The notes under the pieces: model-generated
What the model was told of the DNA's origin: nothing
The model's database searches: none
The model's input: the letters and a program-made list of their open reading frames with translations, nothing else
Shown here: positions 39,735 to 49,442 of the stretch, piece by piece
How the letters are laid out: each line of letters begins with the position of its first letter
Position numbering within the stretch: position 1 is the first letter of the stretch
DNA from: Caulobacter sp. SL161
GTDB lineage: Bacteria; Pseudomonadota; Alphaproteobacteria; Caulobacterales; Caulobacteraceae
Direction of reading: 5' to 3'
Length of the DNA: 64,000 bases
NCBI RefSeq assembly: GCF_026672375.1
Contig: NZ_JAPPRA010000001.1
Span: 372,001-436,000 of the forward strand
Position numbers and translations under genes: made by a program

Positions 39735-40895
39735 TCAGCCGCCGAAGCTGAGGATCGCGTCGATGATGGTCTGCTGGTCCTCGGCGCCCAGATAGGGGTG
39801 CATCGGCAGGGCCAGAACCGTCTTCGCCTTGGCCTCGGTGACCGGCAGGCCGCCTGCGCCACGCGGGAACCGGGCGTAGGGCGCCTGAACATGCATCGGC
39901 ACGGGATAGTAGACCGCGGTCGGCACGCCCTGCGCCTTCAGATGAGCGGCCAGGCCGTCGCGGTTCTCGTGCTCGATCACATACTGGGCCCAGACCGAGA
40001 CGCCGCCGTCGATGACGGTCGGGGTCGACAGCACCGCGCCCTTCAGGCCGTCGGCGTAGCGGTCAGCGACGACCTGCCGAAGTTCGATTTCCTCGGCGAA
40101 GATCGCCAGCTTCTCGATCAGGATCGCCGCCTGGATCGTGTCGAGGCGCGAGTTCATGCCGATGCGGGTGTTCAGGTACTTGGGATCATGGTCGAAGGTC
40201 TCGCCCGCCAGGTCCGGACCGACCGCCTTGCCGTGGACGCGGTAGCTGTCCATCAGGTCCCACAACACCGGATCGTTGGTCAGCACCGCGCCGCCGTCGC
40301 CGTAGCAGCCCAGCGGCTTGGCCGGGAAGAAGCTGGTGGTGGCGACATCGGCCCAGTGCAGCGGGTGATGGCCATTCAGCGTGCAGCCGAAGCCCTGGGC
40401 GCTGTCGGCGATCAGCTTCAGGCCCTCGCGATCGCAGATGGCCTTGATCGCAGGATAGTCGGCCGGCTGGCCGAACAGATCCACGGCGATCACCACCTTC
40501 GGCGTCAACTTGCCTTCGGCCTTCACCCCGGCGATGGCGGCCTCCAGCTTGGCGGGGTCGAGGTTGTAGGTGTCGGGCAGCACGTCGACGAACACCGGGG
40601 TGGCGTCGACCCACGGCACGACCTCGGGGGTCGCAGCGAAGGTGAACGACGGGCAGAACACCGCATCGCCCTTGCCGATCCCCCACGCCATCAGCGGCAA
40701 GGCGATGGCGTCGGTGCCGTTGGCGCAGGACAGGGCCAGCTTGGCCTGGCCGAACGCGGCCAGCTGGGCCTCGAACTCGCGCACCTGCGGGCCCATCACA
40801 TAGGCGCCGCTGTCCAGCACCTTGGCGATGGCGGTGTCGATCTTGTCGCGGATCCGGCGCTGCTGCGCGCCGAGGTCGATGAAGGGCATGCTCAT
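39735..40895 (-). CDS. DegT/DnrJ/EryC1/StrS-family sugar aminotransferase
   Basis: A 386-residue PLP enzyme that transfers an amino group to a keto nucleotide-sugar. The N-terminus MSMPFIDLGAQQRRIRDKID, the cofactor-binding CANGTDAIALPL, and the Schiff-base lysine region ATTSFFPAKPLGCYGDGG are the hallmarks; DLFGQPADYPAI is also conserved. It is close to the WbpE/FdtB/PglE-like group. By context it feeds surface polysaccharide synthesis, but the sugar is unknown; it is not clearly perosamine synthase. Its stop codon abuts that of the convergent ligase gene. Confidence 0.92.
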   Translation of the reverse strand: MSMPFIDLGAQQRRIRDKIDTAIAKVLDSGAYVMGPQVREFEAQLAAFGQAKLALSCANGTDAIALPLMAWGIGKGDAVFCPSFTFAATPEVVPWVDATPVFVDVLPDTYNLDPAKLEAAIAGVKAEGKLTPKVVIAVDLFGQPADYPAIKAICDREGLKLIADSAQGFGCTLNGHHPLHWADVATTSFFPAKPLGCYGDGGAVLTNDPVLWDLMDSYRVHGKAVGPDLAGETFDHDPKYLNTRIGMNSRLDTIQAAILIEKLAIFAEEIELRQVVADRYADGLKGAVLSTPTVIDGGVSVWAQYVIEHENRDGLAAHLKAQGVPTAVYYPVPMHVQAPYARFPRGAGGLPVTEAKAKTVLALPMHPYLGAEDQQTIIDAILSFGG

Positions 40896-41032
40896 GGGCG
40901 GCGCTCTTAGTCAGGCTTCGCGACGATTTCGAGCCAATTGATGTAACCGACTGTTTCCCGCGGCTGGCAAGCAGAACCCTGGAAGCTTCAGCGCGTTGAC
41001 CTCGGCGCGCGGGGGCGCCTATCGAGACATCC

Positions 41033-42022
41033 ATGACGACCAAGCCCAGCATCATCCCGGCCGACGCCGCGCTGCCATCCCTCGCCAACGTCAGGGCCGA
41101 TGAGACCATGCTCAGCCATTTCCTCGACTGGCTGGGCCAGTTGGCCGTGAACCTGGTGGTCGCCGCCCTGATCCTGGCGGTCACCTTCTGGGCCGCCGGT
41201 TGGGCCGCGCGGTTCATGCGCCGGACCCTGACGCGCGTCCATCGCAACAATCCGGACCCGACCCTGGAGAGCTTCGCCGCCTCCCTGGCCCGCTACGCCA
41301 TCGTCGCCGTTGGCCTGGTCGCCGTGCTCCAGCAACTGGGCGTGCAGGCGACCTCGATCATCGCGGTTCTCGGGGCGGCGTCCCTGGCCATCGGCCTGGC
41401 GCTGCAAGGCGCCCTGTCGAACGTGGCCGCCGGCGTGATGATCCTGCTGTTCCGCCCCTACAAGGTCGGCGACTTCATCGAGACGGCGACGCGTCAGGGC
41501 ACGGTCAAGTCGCTGGACCTGCTGTTCACCGAGATCGCTACGCCTGACAACGTCAAGGTGATGATCCCCAACAGCAAGGTCTTTGGGGATGTGATCCTGA
41601 ACTACTCGACCCACCGCAATCGCCGGGTGGACGTGCTGTTCAAGGTTCCCCTGAAGACGGATCTGGTGGCGGTGCTCAAACGTCTGCGCGAGCGGGCCGA
41701 GAACGACGCGCGCATCCGTCAGGACCCCGCCCCGATGATCGAGGTCACCGACCTGTCTGAGGCCTACGCCCAGGCGGCGATCCGGGTCTGGACGGCGGCG
41801 GCCGACTTCGGTCCGGTCAAGACCGACCTGATGCTGTCGGCTCATTTGCTGTCAGAAGACTCGGCCCGAACCGACCTGCCACCGCCACGCCCGTCCAAGG
41901 CGACGGATCCCTCGCCCACCATGCCGGGCGAGGGCGAGCACCATCACCTGCTGGCGCTGATCAAGCCCAGGCGGTCTCGCAAGTCGCCGCCGGCCAAGTC
42001 AACGGGCGTTGAGAAAAAATAG
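41033..42022 (+). CDS. MscS-family mechanosensitive channel
   Basis: A 329-residue small-conductance channel. Three helices can be placed at about residues 38-60, 84-103 and 107-140; the third is the pore helix, with GAASLAIGLALQGALSNVAAG. The beta domain begins FRPYKVGDFIETATRQGTVKSL and includes IPNSKVFGDVILNYS. An extended, Pro/Lys-rich tail (about residues 275-329) is beyond the usual E. coli MscS end. It protects against hypo-osmotic shock. It is divergent from the aminotransferase gene. Confidence 0.94.
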   Translation: MTTKPSIIPADAALPSLANVRADETMLSHFLDWLGQLAVNLVVAALILAVTFWAAGWAARFMRRTLTRVHRNNPDPTLESFAASLARYAIVAVGLVAVLQQLGVQATSIIAVLGAASLAIGLALQGALSNVAAGVMILLFRPYKVGDFIETATRQGTVKSLDLLFTEIATPDNVKVMIPNSKVFGDVILNYSTHRNRRVDVLFKVPLKTDLVAVLKRLRERAENDARIRQDPAPMIEVTDLSEAYAQAAIRVWTAAADFGPVKTDLMLSAHLLSEDSARTDLPPPRPSKATDPSPTMPGEGEHHHLLALIKPRRSRKSPPAKSTGVEKK

Positions 42023-42026
42023 GCGC

Positions 42027-42272
42027 TCAGGCGGTTCCCGCCGTGCCGCGCCGCGAGGTCCATTCCCGGGCGAACTTATCGCTGAGGCCCGCGTCCTCGA
42101 ACACCACGCGGCGCAGTTGGCCCAGGAATTCAGGGGTGTCGTGAACGATCACGAACGGAAAGCCGTTGGCCGAGAGGAAGCCTTGCAGGAACCGGGAAAA
42201 GCGATCGGCTTCCTCCGGTCCGGTCAGGCGAACTTCGGTCTCGGCGGTCGCCGAACCTCTTGGGGGAACCAT
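42027..42272 (-). CDS. Small conserved-looking hypothetical protein
   Basis: An 81-residue protein (MVPPRGSATAETEVRLTGPE), not recognised. It is soluble, has no signal sequence and contains an aromatic core FLQGFLSANGFPFVIVHDTPEFLGQLRRVV. ATG 42272 has GAGGG 8 nt upstream, which supports it over the longer frame to 42320. It ends 4 bp from the stop of the convergent MscS-type gene and lies upstream of the transaldolase gene on the same strand. Confidence 0.6.
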   Translation of the reverse strand: MVPPRGSATAETEVRLTGPEEADRFSRFLQGFLSANGFPFVIVHDTPEFLGQLRRVVFEDAGLSDKFAREWTSRRGTAGTA

Positions 42273-42367
42273 GGGGGTGGCCCTCTGTGAACGGACCACC
42301 TCTAACGCGTCAGACCGCATTTGCGAACTGACTTCGCCGCTGCGAAATACTCTTTGATCAGAAACTC

Positions 42368-42401
42368 GCCTCCCGAGCGAGCGCGAAGCCCGTCGGGAGG
42401 C
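42368..42401 (-). terminator. Hairpin after the transaldolase gene
   Basis: GCCTCCCGA (42368-42376) and TCGGGAGGC (42393-42401) form a 9-bp stem just past the transaldolase stop (42410). Only a weak GAGTTTCTG tract follows on the minus strand. Confidence 0.55.
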
Positions 42402-42409
42402 TGAACGTC

Positions 42410-43063
42410 TTAGAGGATCGACTGACCCGTCGAAGCCCAGTCCTTCAGGAACTGCTCGAGACCCTTGTCGGTCAGCGGGTGCTTGTAGAGGTCGCTGAAC
42501 ACTGCCGGCGGGATAGTGACCACGTCGGCGCCGACGATCGCAGCTTCCTTGACGTGGGCGGCGTTACGCACCGAGGCGGCCAGGATCTCGGTCTCGTAGC
42601 CATAGTTGTCGTAGATCGCGCGGATGTCGCGGATCAGGTCCATGCCGTCGAAACCATAGTCGTCGAGGCGGCCGATGAACGGCGAGATGTAGGTCGCGCC
42701 GGCCTTGGCAGCCAGCAGGGCCTGGGTCGGCGAGAAGCACAGGGTGACGTTGGTCTTGATCTCTTCGTCCGCGAAGGCGGCGCAGGCGATCAGGCCATCG
42801 CGGGTCAGCGGGATCTTGACCACGACGTTCGGCGCGATCTTGGCCAGCTTCTGACCTTCGGCGATCATGGCGTCAGCCGTGGTGGCGGCCACCTCGGCGC
42901 TGATCGGGCCCGGGACGATGTCGCAGATCTCGGCGATCACCTCCAGCATCGGCCGGCCCGACTTGGCGATCAGGGTCGGGTTGGTGGTCACGCCGTCGAT
43001 CAGGCCGGTCGAGGCCAGATCCGCGATGACCTTGGTGTCGGTGCTGTCGAGGAAGATCTGCAT
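42410..43063 (-). CDS. tal: Transaldolase, small FSA/TalC-like type
   Basis: The 217-residue Schiff-base aldolase belongs to the short transaldolase/fructose-6-phosphate aldolase group. Motifs are [34 protein letters not shown] and the active lysine Lys83 in [12 protein letters not shown]; the later [15 protein letters not shown] is also diagnostic. It carries out sugar carbon exchange in the pentose phosphate pathway, complementing the transketolase encoded at 49443. Whether it acts as true transaldolase or as FSA cannot be told from sequence alone. It ends with a hairpin. Confidence 0.94.
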
Positions 43064-43135
43064 GGGTCTCTTGCGCTGTATTTTATGGGGAAGTCGGCGC
43101 CCGGTTTATCGCGGGCGCGCCGCTCGCGCCAGCGA

Positions 43136-44017
43136 TTAGCCGGCGAGGCCCGTGGCGACCAGCCGGTCAGCGGTGCGCTCGACCGCTGGTCGCCACGCTT
43201 CGGGTGAGACGCCGAACACCGCGCGCAGCTTGGCGGTATCGAGCGGCGAGCGCGGCGGTCGCGGCGCGGGCTCGGCGAAGGCGGCCTGGGTGGTGGGTTC
43301 TAGCTTAGCCTTGGCCAGCGGATCGCGATCGATCGCAGCCTTGGCGAAGTCGAAGCGGCTGGTCTCGCCCGCATTGGCGAAATGAAAGAGGCCGAAAGCG
43401 TGATCATCCGCCGGCGCGGCCGCCCAGCGCGGCGCGGTAGCGATAAGGAAATCAGCCAGCGCCTCGCCGTCGGTCGGCGTGCCGAACTGGTCAGCGACTA
43501 CCTTGAGCACCTCTCGCTCTCGCGCGAGCTTGAGTATGAAGCTCACATAGTTGCGCCCGTATCGCGAGAAGACCCACGAGATCCGCAGCACGACCGCTTT
43601 TGGGTAGACAAGGACAGCTTGCTCACCGGCTCGCTTGGAACGCCCATAGACGTTGATCGGCTCGGCGCGATCGGTCTCGACATAGGCGCGGTCTGTTTGG
43701 CCGTCGAACACCGCGTCGGTCGACAGGTGCACGAACGGCAGCCCCCGCTCGGCGCAGGCCTCGGCCATCGCCGCCGGAGCGTGGGCGTTGACCGCGAAAG
43801 CCGCCTCCGGCGCGGCCTCGGCCGGGTCGACATGGGTGAAGGCGGCGGTGTTGACGACGAGATCGCAATCCGCCGCCTTGATTGCGGCCCGGATGCGCTC
43901 GGAATCAGCAAGGTCGCAGTCCGCCCGTGACAGGGCGATGATCTCCACCCGCCCCCGCGCCGCCGCCTGCATCGCCGTGGCGACCTGGCCGGTGCGGCCA
44001 AACTGCAGGATCTTCAT
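43136..44017 (-). CDS. rfbD: dTDP-4-dehydrorhamnose reductase
   Basis: The 293-residue SDR enzyme completes dTDP-L-rhamnose synthesis. The sequence has MKILQFGRTGQVATAMQAAA (the third glycine of the usual GxxGxxG is Ala), DLVVNTAAFTHVDPAE, HLSTDAVFDG and the catalytic YGRSK. The 5' end overlaps the gmhB-like stop by 4 bp, so the two are translationally coupled. The matching RmlB is at 59032-60102 and RmlC at the window end; RmlA is not in the window. Confidence 0.93.
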   Translation of the reverse strand: MKILQFGRTGQVATAMQAAARGRVEIIALSRADCDLADSERIRAAIKAADCDLVVNTAAFTHVDPAEAAPEAAFAVNAHAPAAMAEACAERGLPFVHLSTDAVFDGQTDRAYVETDRAEPINVYGRSKRAGEQAVLVYPKAVVLRISWVFSRYGRNYVSFILKLAREREVLKVVADQFGTPTDGEALADFLIATAPRWAAAPADDHAFGLFHFANAGETSRFDFAKAAIDRDPLAKAKLEPTTQAAFAEPAPRPPRSPLDTAKLRAVFGVSPEAWRPAVERTADRLVATGLAG

Positions 44018-44559
44018 TTCAGCGCCGGAACGCGGTCACCCAGCACCGCCCCGACAAAGGCGCGAAGACTTCCGCCTGCGAACAGATAGCCCGGCATGCC
44101 CGCCCGCCGTCCGGCCTCGACGTCGATGTCCCGGTCGCCGATGATCACCGCCTCCTCAGGTCGCAGACCCCATTCGGCCAGACCTCGCAAGATCATGCCG
44201 GGATTGGGCTTGCGGTCGGGGTGATCGGCCACGCGGTAGGCCTCAACGGCCGCCGTTTCATGGAAGGGGCAATGGTAGAAGGCGTCGATCCGCCCGCCCA
44301 CCTGCGCCAGCTGCGCCTGCATGGCGGCATGAAAGCGCTCCAGCGCCGGCTCGTCGAAATAGCCCCGGCCGATCCCAGACTGGTTGGTGACCACCAGCAC
44401 CTTCAGGCCCGCCCGCGTCATCGCCGCGACCGCGTCGCGCGCGCCCTCGATCCAGTCCAGCTTGGCGGGATCGTGAACATAGCCGTGATCGATATTGAGC
44501 ACACCGTCGCGATCCAGGAACACGGCCTTCAGGGGCGGGGGAGCAGGCGGACTGGTCAT
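44014..44559 (-). CDS. gmhB: GmhB-like HAD phosphatase with altered zinc ligands
   Basis: A 181-residue HAD-superfamily phosphatase closest to D-glycero-D-manno-heptose-1,7-bisphosphate 7-phosphatase. HAD motif I is FLDRDGVLNIDHGYV, motif II VVTNQSGIGRGYF, and motif III/IV KPNPGMI and IIGDRDIDVEAG. The GmhB zinc loop normally reads CxH ... CxC before RKP; here CPFH is kept but the second pair is HPD (DHPDRKPNPGM), so both cysteines are lost. The start ATG 44559 (MTSPPAPPPLKAV) is followed without gap by rfbD (ATGA overlap). It may serve heptose or another sugar-1-phosphate step. Confidence 0.85.
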   Translation of the reverse strand: MTSPPAPPPLKAVFLDRDGVLNIDHGYVHDPAKLDWIEGARDAVAAMTRAGLKVLVVTNQSGIGRGYFDEPALERFHAAMQAQLAQVGGRIDAFYHCPFHETAAVEAYRVADHPDRKPNPGMILRGLAEWGLRPEEAVIIGDRDIDVEAGRRAGMPGYLFAGGSLRAFVGAVLGDRVPALK

Positions 44560-44645
44560 GGCCCGAGCACTAACCCGGCGGGCGCAGAATCGCCAAGCCG
44601 CCGTCTTGGCCTCGTCACGCAACCTCGCCTAGAAGGGTCACGCCG

Positions 44646-45818
44646 ATGGAGCCCCCGATGACCAACGCTTTCGCCGACGCCGCCCGCCTTCGCGACCGCC
44701 TGAAGACCTGGGCGGTCGAGGCGGCCTATCCGATCTGGTGGGAGGTCGGCGCTGATCGGGCGAAGGGCGGCTTCTTCGAGAAGATCGATCTCGATGGTCA
44801 GGCGGTGGATGGCCCCCGTCGCGGTCGCGTCCTGCCGCGACAAATCTACGCCTATGCGATCGCCGGCGACCTGGGCTGGCGCGGCCCCTGGCGCGCGGCT
44901 GTCGAACACGGCCTGGCCTACTTCCTGTCCGCCTACCGTCGATCCGATGGCCAGTTCCGCACCCTTGTGGGCCCGAACGGCGAGAGCTTGGATGACACCG
45001 CCGACCTCTATGATCAGGCCTTCGCCCTCTTCGCCCTGGCGGCGGTCGCCAAGGCGCTGCCCGACCGCGCCGACGACGCGCGGACGCTGGCCCTTGTGGT
45101 GCGCGAGCGCCTGATCGCCGAACGCAAGCATCCCATCGCGGGCTTCCACCAGACGAACCCGCCCTCAGCGCCTCTGCAGTCCAATCCGCACATGCATCTG
45201 TTCGAGGCCATGCTGGCCTGGAACGAGATCGACAAGGACCCTATCTGGCGCACCCTGGCTGACGAGATCGCCGAACTGGCGCTCTCCAGGTTCATTCACG
45301 CGCCCAGCGGCCAGATCCGTGAGTTCTTCGACCTCGACTGGAACCCCGCGCCAGGGGTCGCGGGTCGGATCTGCGAGCCGGGGCATCAGTTCGAATGGGG
45401 CTGGCTGCTGATGCGCTGGGGCCAGCTTGCCGGCCGCGCCGACGCTACGGCGGCGGCCTTGCGCATGATCGATGACGCCGAGACCCACGGCGTTGACCTA
45501 TCGCGAGGCGTGGCGATCAACGCCCTGCTCGATGATTTCTCGAGCCACGACGACGGCGCCCGACTGTGGCCCCAAACCGAGCGGATCAAGGCGGCCGTGC
45601 TGGCGGCGGAGATCACCGGCCAGGCGCGATACTGGGACATGGCCGCCGCCGCCGCCGAGGGCCTGATGGTCTATCTGCGCACGGCGATCCCCGGCCTCTG
45701 GCGCGACAAGTACCAGCCCGACGAAACCTTCATAGAAGAGCCCGCCCCGGCCAGCTCGTTCTACCACATCGCCTTGGCGATCCTGGAGATGGACCGGGTG
45801 ATCAACGCGGCTTCGTGA
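44646..45818 (+). CDS. AGE-family sugar epimerase/isomerase
   Basis: The 390-residue (alpha/alpha)6-barrel protein is a member of the N-acylglucosamine 2-epimerase superfamily, which includes mannose isomerase and cellobiose epimerase. Conserved active-site histidines appear in SNPHMHLFEA, EPGHQFEWGWLL and ASSFYHIALA. Adjacent manC (tail-to-tail, 17-bp overlap) makes a mannose-related role attractive, for example mannose-6-phosphate or free mannose isomerisation feeding GDP-mannose. Substrate is inferred only. The start could also be ATG 44658, which has its own GGAG. Confidence 0.88.
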   Translation: MEPPMTNAFADAARLRDRLKTWAVEAAYPIWWEVGADRAKGGFFEKIDLDGQAVDGPRRGRVLPRQIYAYAIAGDLGWRGPWRAAVEHGLAYFLSAYRRSDGQFRTLVGPNGESLDDTADLYDQAFALFALAAVAKALPDRADDARTLALVVRERLIAERKHPIAGFHQTNPPSAPLQSNPHMHLFEAMLAWNEIDKDPIWRTLADEIAELALSRFIHAPSGQIREFFDLDWNPAPGVAGRICEPGHQFEWGWLLMRWGQLAGRADATAAALRMIDDAETHGVDLSRGVAINALLDDFSSHDDGARLWPQTERIKAAVLAAEITGQARYWDMAAAAAEGLMVYLRTAIPGLWRDKYQPDETFIEEPAPASSFYHIALAILEMDRVINAAS

Positions 45819-47112
45819 CCAGCAAGGTCGCCGCCCCGATCGCCCGAGCCTGAACCGAGTCGTCCAGGGCGATGATCGCGCCCGCAGCATAGACGTCGCC
45901 GTCCATCTCGATCACGCCTTCCAGCACCTGAAGCGTCGATACCGGCAGCATCAAGGTCTCTCCCGCCGGTACGCGACGCAACTCCACATCGAAGCCGTCG
46001 GTCGAGACCAGGGTCTCGGTCCCGTTTGGCGAGGCGCTCTTGCGCGAGGCGATGGAGCGGCCCTTGGCCTTCAGGCCATCGACCAAGGTCTTCACCGCCT
46101 GACTGTCCTTGCGATGGCAGACCAGCACCGCGTCGGGCTCGGCCACGACGACGATGTCGTTGACCCCGATCACGCCGACATAGGGACCCGTCGAGCGCAC
46201 CAGAACATTGGACGAGCCGTGCAGGTCAACGTCGCCCGTCTGGGCGTTGCCGTCGCCGTCGCGGGTGGAGGCCTCCCAGATCGCGTCCCAGGCCCCAAGG
46301 TCCGACCAGGCGAACGCCGCAGGGGCGACAGCGGCCTTCTGCGTGCGCTCCATGATGGCGTAGTCGAGCGAGATCTTCTTAGCCTGGGCGAAGGCCTCGC
46401 GATCCAGGCGGCCGATGCCGGCCTCCAGCTGCAGGCTGGCCACGCACGCCTTGGCGGCGGCGGCGACCGACGGCTCAAAGGTCTCGAACTCGCCCAGCAA
46501 GGTCGCCGCCTGGAACGCGAAATTGCCGCTGTTCCAGAGATAGCCTTCCAGAAGATAGCGCTCGGCGGTCGCCTGGTCAGGCTTCTCGACGAAAGCGGCG
46601 ACCTCACGCACCGAACCATCCAGAAGCGGCGCGCCAGGGCGGATATAACCGAAGCCGGTCGCCGGGACCGTCGGTTGAACCCCGAACGTGACGATATAGC
46701 CCTGCTCGGCCGCCTTGGCGGCGGTAAGGGCGGCCTGCTGGAAGATTTCGGGCTGGGCGATGTGGTGGTCGGCGGCCAGCATCAGCACGACGCCGGCCGG
46801 ATCCTGGGCCTCGACATAGGCCGCCGCCGCCGCCACAGCCGGCGCGCTGTCGCGAGCCTCGGGTTCGACCAGGATCGTGGTCCAGGCGCCGATCTCGGCG
46901 GTCTGCTCGGCGACGAACTCGACCATCGCCTCGCCGGTGACCACGACCACCTCGGCCACGCCGGGAATGTCCTTCACCCGCAGGACAGTCTCCTGGAAGG
47001 AAGAGCGATCGCCCACGAGTTTCAGGAATTGCTTGGGCTGGTCGCTACGCGACGCGGGCCAGAGGCGGGTGCCCGAGCCCCCGCACAGGATCACCGGATA
47101 GATCGCCACCAA
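45802..47112 (-). CDS. manC: Mannose-1-phosphate guanylyltransferase
   Basis: The 436-residue enzyme makes GDP-mannose. Motifs: YPVILCGGSGTRLWPASRSD and PKQFLKLVGD at the N-terminus (GTP binding), LAADHHI, FVEKPD, and YLWNSGNFAFQAATLL. The C-terminal part (VSTDGFDVELRRVPAGE) is shorter than in the bifunctional AlgA/ManC-PMI enzymes and lacks a full isomerase domain, so isomerase activity may come from the AGE-family neighbour. The start is not ATG: TTG 47112 or GTG 47109, with GGGGA upstream. It overlaps the convergent epimerase gene by 17 bp. Confidence 0.94.
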   Translation of the reverse strand: MVAIYPVILCGGSGTRLWPASRSDQPKQFLKLVGDRSSFQETVLRVKDIPGVAEVVVVTGEAMVEFVAEQTAEIGAWTTILVEPEARDSAPAVAAAAAYVEAQDPAGVVLMLAADHHIAQPEIFQQAALTAAKAAEQGYIVTFGVQPTVPATGFGYIRPGAPLLDGSVREVAAFVEKPDQATAERYLLEGYLWNSGNFAFQAATLLGEFETFEPSVAAAAKACVASLQLEAGIGRLDREAFAQAKKISLDYAIMERTQKAAVAPAAFAWSDLGAWDAIWEASTRDGDGNAQTGDVDLHGSSNVLVRSTGPYVGVIGVNDIVVVAEPDAVLVCHRKDSQAVKTLVDGLKAKGRSIASRKSASPNGTETLVSTDGFDVELRRVPAGETLMLPVSTLQVLEGVIEMDGDVYAAGAIIALDDSVQARAIGAATLLVTKPR

Positions 47113-47207
47113 GTGTTGTCCCCACGCGACTTTCAGTCTCGCGTCCCGACCGGACGCTGTTGCGCCGACTGCTTAGAGGCAAAGCGGGCGGTAGCGAAGA
47201 ATTTTCA

Positions 47208-49244
47208 TCACGCTGGAACGCCGCAACGCAGTTCCGCCAGCCAGGCGTCGCCTGTCGCATCCGACGGCATGCGCCAGTCCCCCCGCGGCGACAACGCGCC
47301 GCCCGACGAGATTTTCGGCCCATTGGGCACGGCCGAGCGCTTGAACTGGTTGGCGAAGAACCGCTTCAGGAACAGCTCCAGCCAGCGCTTGATCTCGGGC
47401 AGGTCGTAGACGCGGCGCGCGGCCTCCGGCAGCCCCGCGGGCCAGCCGCCCTTGTCGGCGTCATGCCAGGCGCTCCAGGCGAGGAACGCGATCTTGGACG
47501 GCGCCATGCCGTAGCGGGTCATGTAGTAGAGATTGAAGTCCTGCAGGGCGTAGGGGCCGACGAAACTCTCGGTCGCCTGAACCGCCTCGCCGGGCACCAA
47601 CTCCGGTGAGATCTCGGTCGCGAGGATGTCTTCCAGCAGAGCCGTGGTCTCGGCGTCGACGTCTCCCGAATGGGCCACGAAGCGGATCAGGTGCTGGATC
47701 AGCGTCTTGGGCGCGCCGCAGTTGGGGTTGTAGTGGCTCATGTGGTCGCCAACCCCGTAGGTGCACCAGCCCAGCGCCAGCTCAGACAGGTCGCCCGTGC
47801 CGACGACCAGGGCGGCGTTGTGGTTGGCCAGACGGAACAGATAGTCGGTTCGCAGGCCGGCCTGCACATTCTCGAAGGTGACGTCATAGACCGCCTCGCC
47901 GCGCCCGAACGGGTGGTCGAGGTCCTTGAGCATCTGGGTCGCAGCCGGACGGATATCGAGCTCGGCGGCGGTGACCGCCATCGCCTTCATCAGCGCCCAG
48001 GCGTTGGACTTGGTGCGATCGGACGTCGCAAAGCCCGGCAGGGTGTAGGCCAGGATGTTGCTGCGCGGCAGGCCCAGCTGGTCCATGGCCTTGGCCGCCA
48101 CCAGCAGAGCCTGGGTGGAGTCGAGCCCCCCGGAAATACCGATGACGAGCTTCTTGAGACCCGAAGCCTCGAGGCGCCGCGCCAGGCCCTGGACCTGGAT
48201 GTTGTAGGCCTCGTAGCAGTTCTCACGCAGCCTGGCTGGGTCGGACGGCGTGAACGGAAAGCGTTCGATCGGCCGGGCCAGCGCCAGGTCGCCGTCGGGC
48301 GCGTCAAAGGCGAACGGAACGATCCGGAACGGGGTCGAGGCCGGCGACAGGGCCATGGCGTCGCCGAAGCTGCCGACGCGCATCCGCTCCTGCCGAATGC
48401 GCTGGACGTCCACATCGGCGAAGGTCCAAGCTGGACCGGTCGAAAACCGCGGGGTCTCGACGAGCAGCGCGCCCATTTCATGGATATCGACATGGCCGTC
48501 CCAGGCCAGGTCGGTCGAGCTCTCGCCCGCGCCGGCCGCCGAATAGACATAGGCCGCGATCATCCGCGAGGACTGACTGGCGCAGAGCAGACGCCGCGTT
48601 TCGGACTTGCCGATGGTGATGTTGCTGGCCGACAGGTTCAGCAGGATCTCCGCACCGGCCAGGGCCTGGGCGGTGCTGGGCGGGGTCGGGGTCCAGACAT
48701 CCTCGCAGATCTCGACGCCCACCGTGAACGGGGCGACGCCCTCGCCCCGGAACAGAATGTCGGTCCCGAACGGAACGGCCTGGCCGGCCAGGGTCAGGGT
48801 CTTGCCCGTCACGCCGGCGCCCGGCGTGAACCAGCGACGCTCGTAGAACTCGCGATAGTTGGGCAGAAAGCTTTTGGGGACCACGCCCAGCACCTTGCCA
48901 CCCTGGATGATGATCGCGGTGTTGTAGAGACGGCCGGAATCGCGCAGCGGACCTCCGACCACGATCATCGGCGCCAGGCCTGCGCTGGCCTCGGTCAGGG
49001 TGGCGATCGCGGCCTCAACCGCGTCCAGCAAAGCCTCTTGCTGCAGAAGGTCGTCGATCGTGTAGCCCGTCAGCCCCAGTTCCGGGAACACGACCACAGC
49101 CACGCCCGCCGCATGGGCCTCGCGGGCCAGAGCCACGATGTTCTGAGCATTGGCGGCGGGATCCGCCAGCTTGACCTTCGGCACGGCGGTCGCGACCCGG
49201 ACGAAACCGTGACGGTAGGGCGAGAAGAACGACGGACTACCCAA
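47208..49244 (-). CDS. nadE: Glutamine-dependent NAD+ synthetase
   Basis: The 678-residue protein joins a nitrilase-type glutaminase domain to an ammonia-dependent synthetase domain. Glutaminase triad regions are [14 protein letters not shown] (Glu), [14 protein letters not shown] (Lys) and [10 protein letters not shown] (Cys). The synthetase P-loop is [17 protein letters not shown] near residue 365. The start is a TTG at 49244, with GGAAAGG about 8 nt upstream; the [16 protein letters not shown]-terminus is conserved in the family, which supports it. A 21-bp palindrome at 49263-49283 lies just upstream. Confidence 0.96.
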   Translation of the reverse strand: MGSPSFFSPYRHGFVRVATAVPKVKLADPAANAQNIVALAREAHAAGVAVVVFPELGLTGYTIDDLLQQEALLDAVEAAIATLTEASAGLAPMIVVGGPLRDSGRLYNTAIIIQGGKVLGVVPKSFLPNYREFYERRWFTPGAGVTGKTLTLAGQAVPFGTDILFRGEGVAPFTVGVEICEDVWTPTPPSTAQALAGAEILLNLSASNITIGKSETRRLLCASQSSRMIAAYVYSAAGAGESSTDLAWDGHVDIHEMGALLVETPRFSTGPAWTFADVDVQRIRQERMRVGSFGDAMALSPASTPFRIVPFAFDAPDGDLALARPIERFPFTPSDPARLRENCYEAYNIQVQGLARRLEASGLKKLVIGISGGLDSTQALLVAAKAMDQLGLPRSNILAYTLPGFATSDRTKSNAWALMKAMAVTAAELDIRPAATQMLKDLDHPFGRGEAVYDVTFENVQAGLRTDYLFRLANHNAALVVGTGDLSELALGWCTYGVGDHMSHYNPNCGAPKTLIQHLIRFVAHSGDVDAETTALLEDILATEISPELVPGEAVQATESFVGPYALQDFNLYYMTRYGMAPSKIAFLAWSAWHDADKGGWPAGLPEAARRVYDLPEIKRWLELFLKRFFANQFKRSAVPNGPKISSGGALSPRGDWRMPSDATGDAWLAELRCGVPA

Positions 49245-49262
49245 GGGACCGGCCTTTCCGGG

Positions 49263-49283
49263 TTATGCTGAAATTGAGCATAA
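49263..49283. promoter_or_regulatory. Palindrome upstream of nadE
   Basis: TTATGCT-N7-AGCATAA lies 19 bp upstream of the nadE TTG start. A TTATA-containing -10-like sequence lies about 20 bp farther upstream on the minus strand, so the palindrome would cover the start of the transcript. It could be an operator for an NAD-metabolism repressor; the regulator is unknown. Confidence 0.45.
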
Positions 49284-49442
49284 GTCTGCCTCCACCTATA
49301 ACGCCGACGGACGATGTTGCATAGCGTCCACGACAGGCGTTCCGCGCGGCCTTAGCCGCCCTGCGCGGGTTGACCCCCGGGGGTTCCCATGCGAGTGCGC
49401 CCCTCGCGCAGCCCTGCAAAACATATAAAGACGGAAGCCCCC

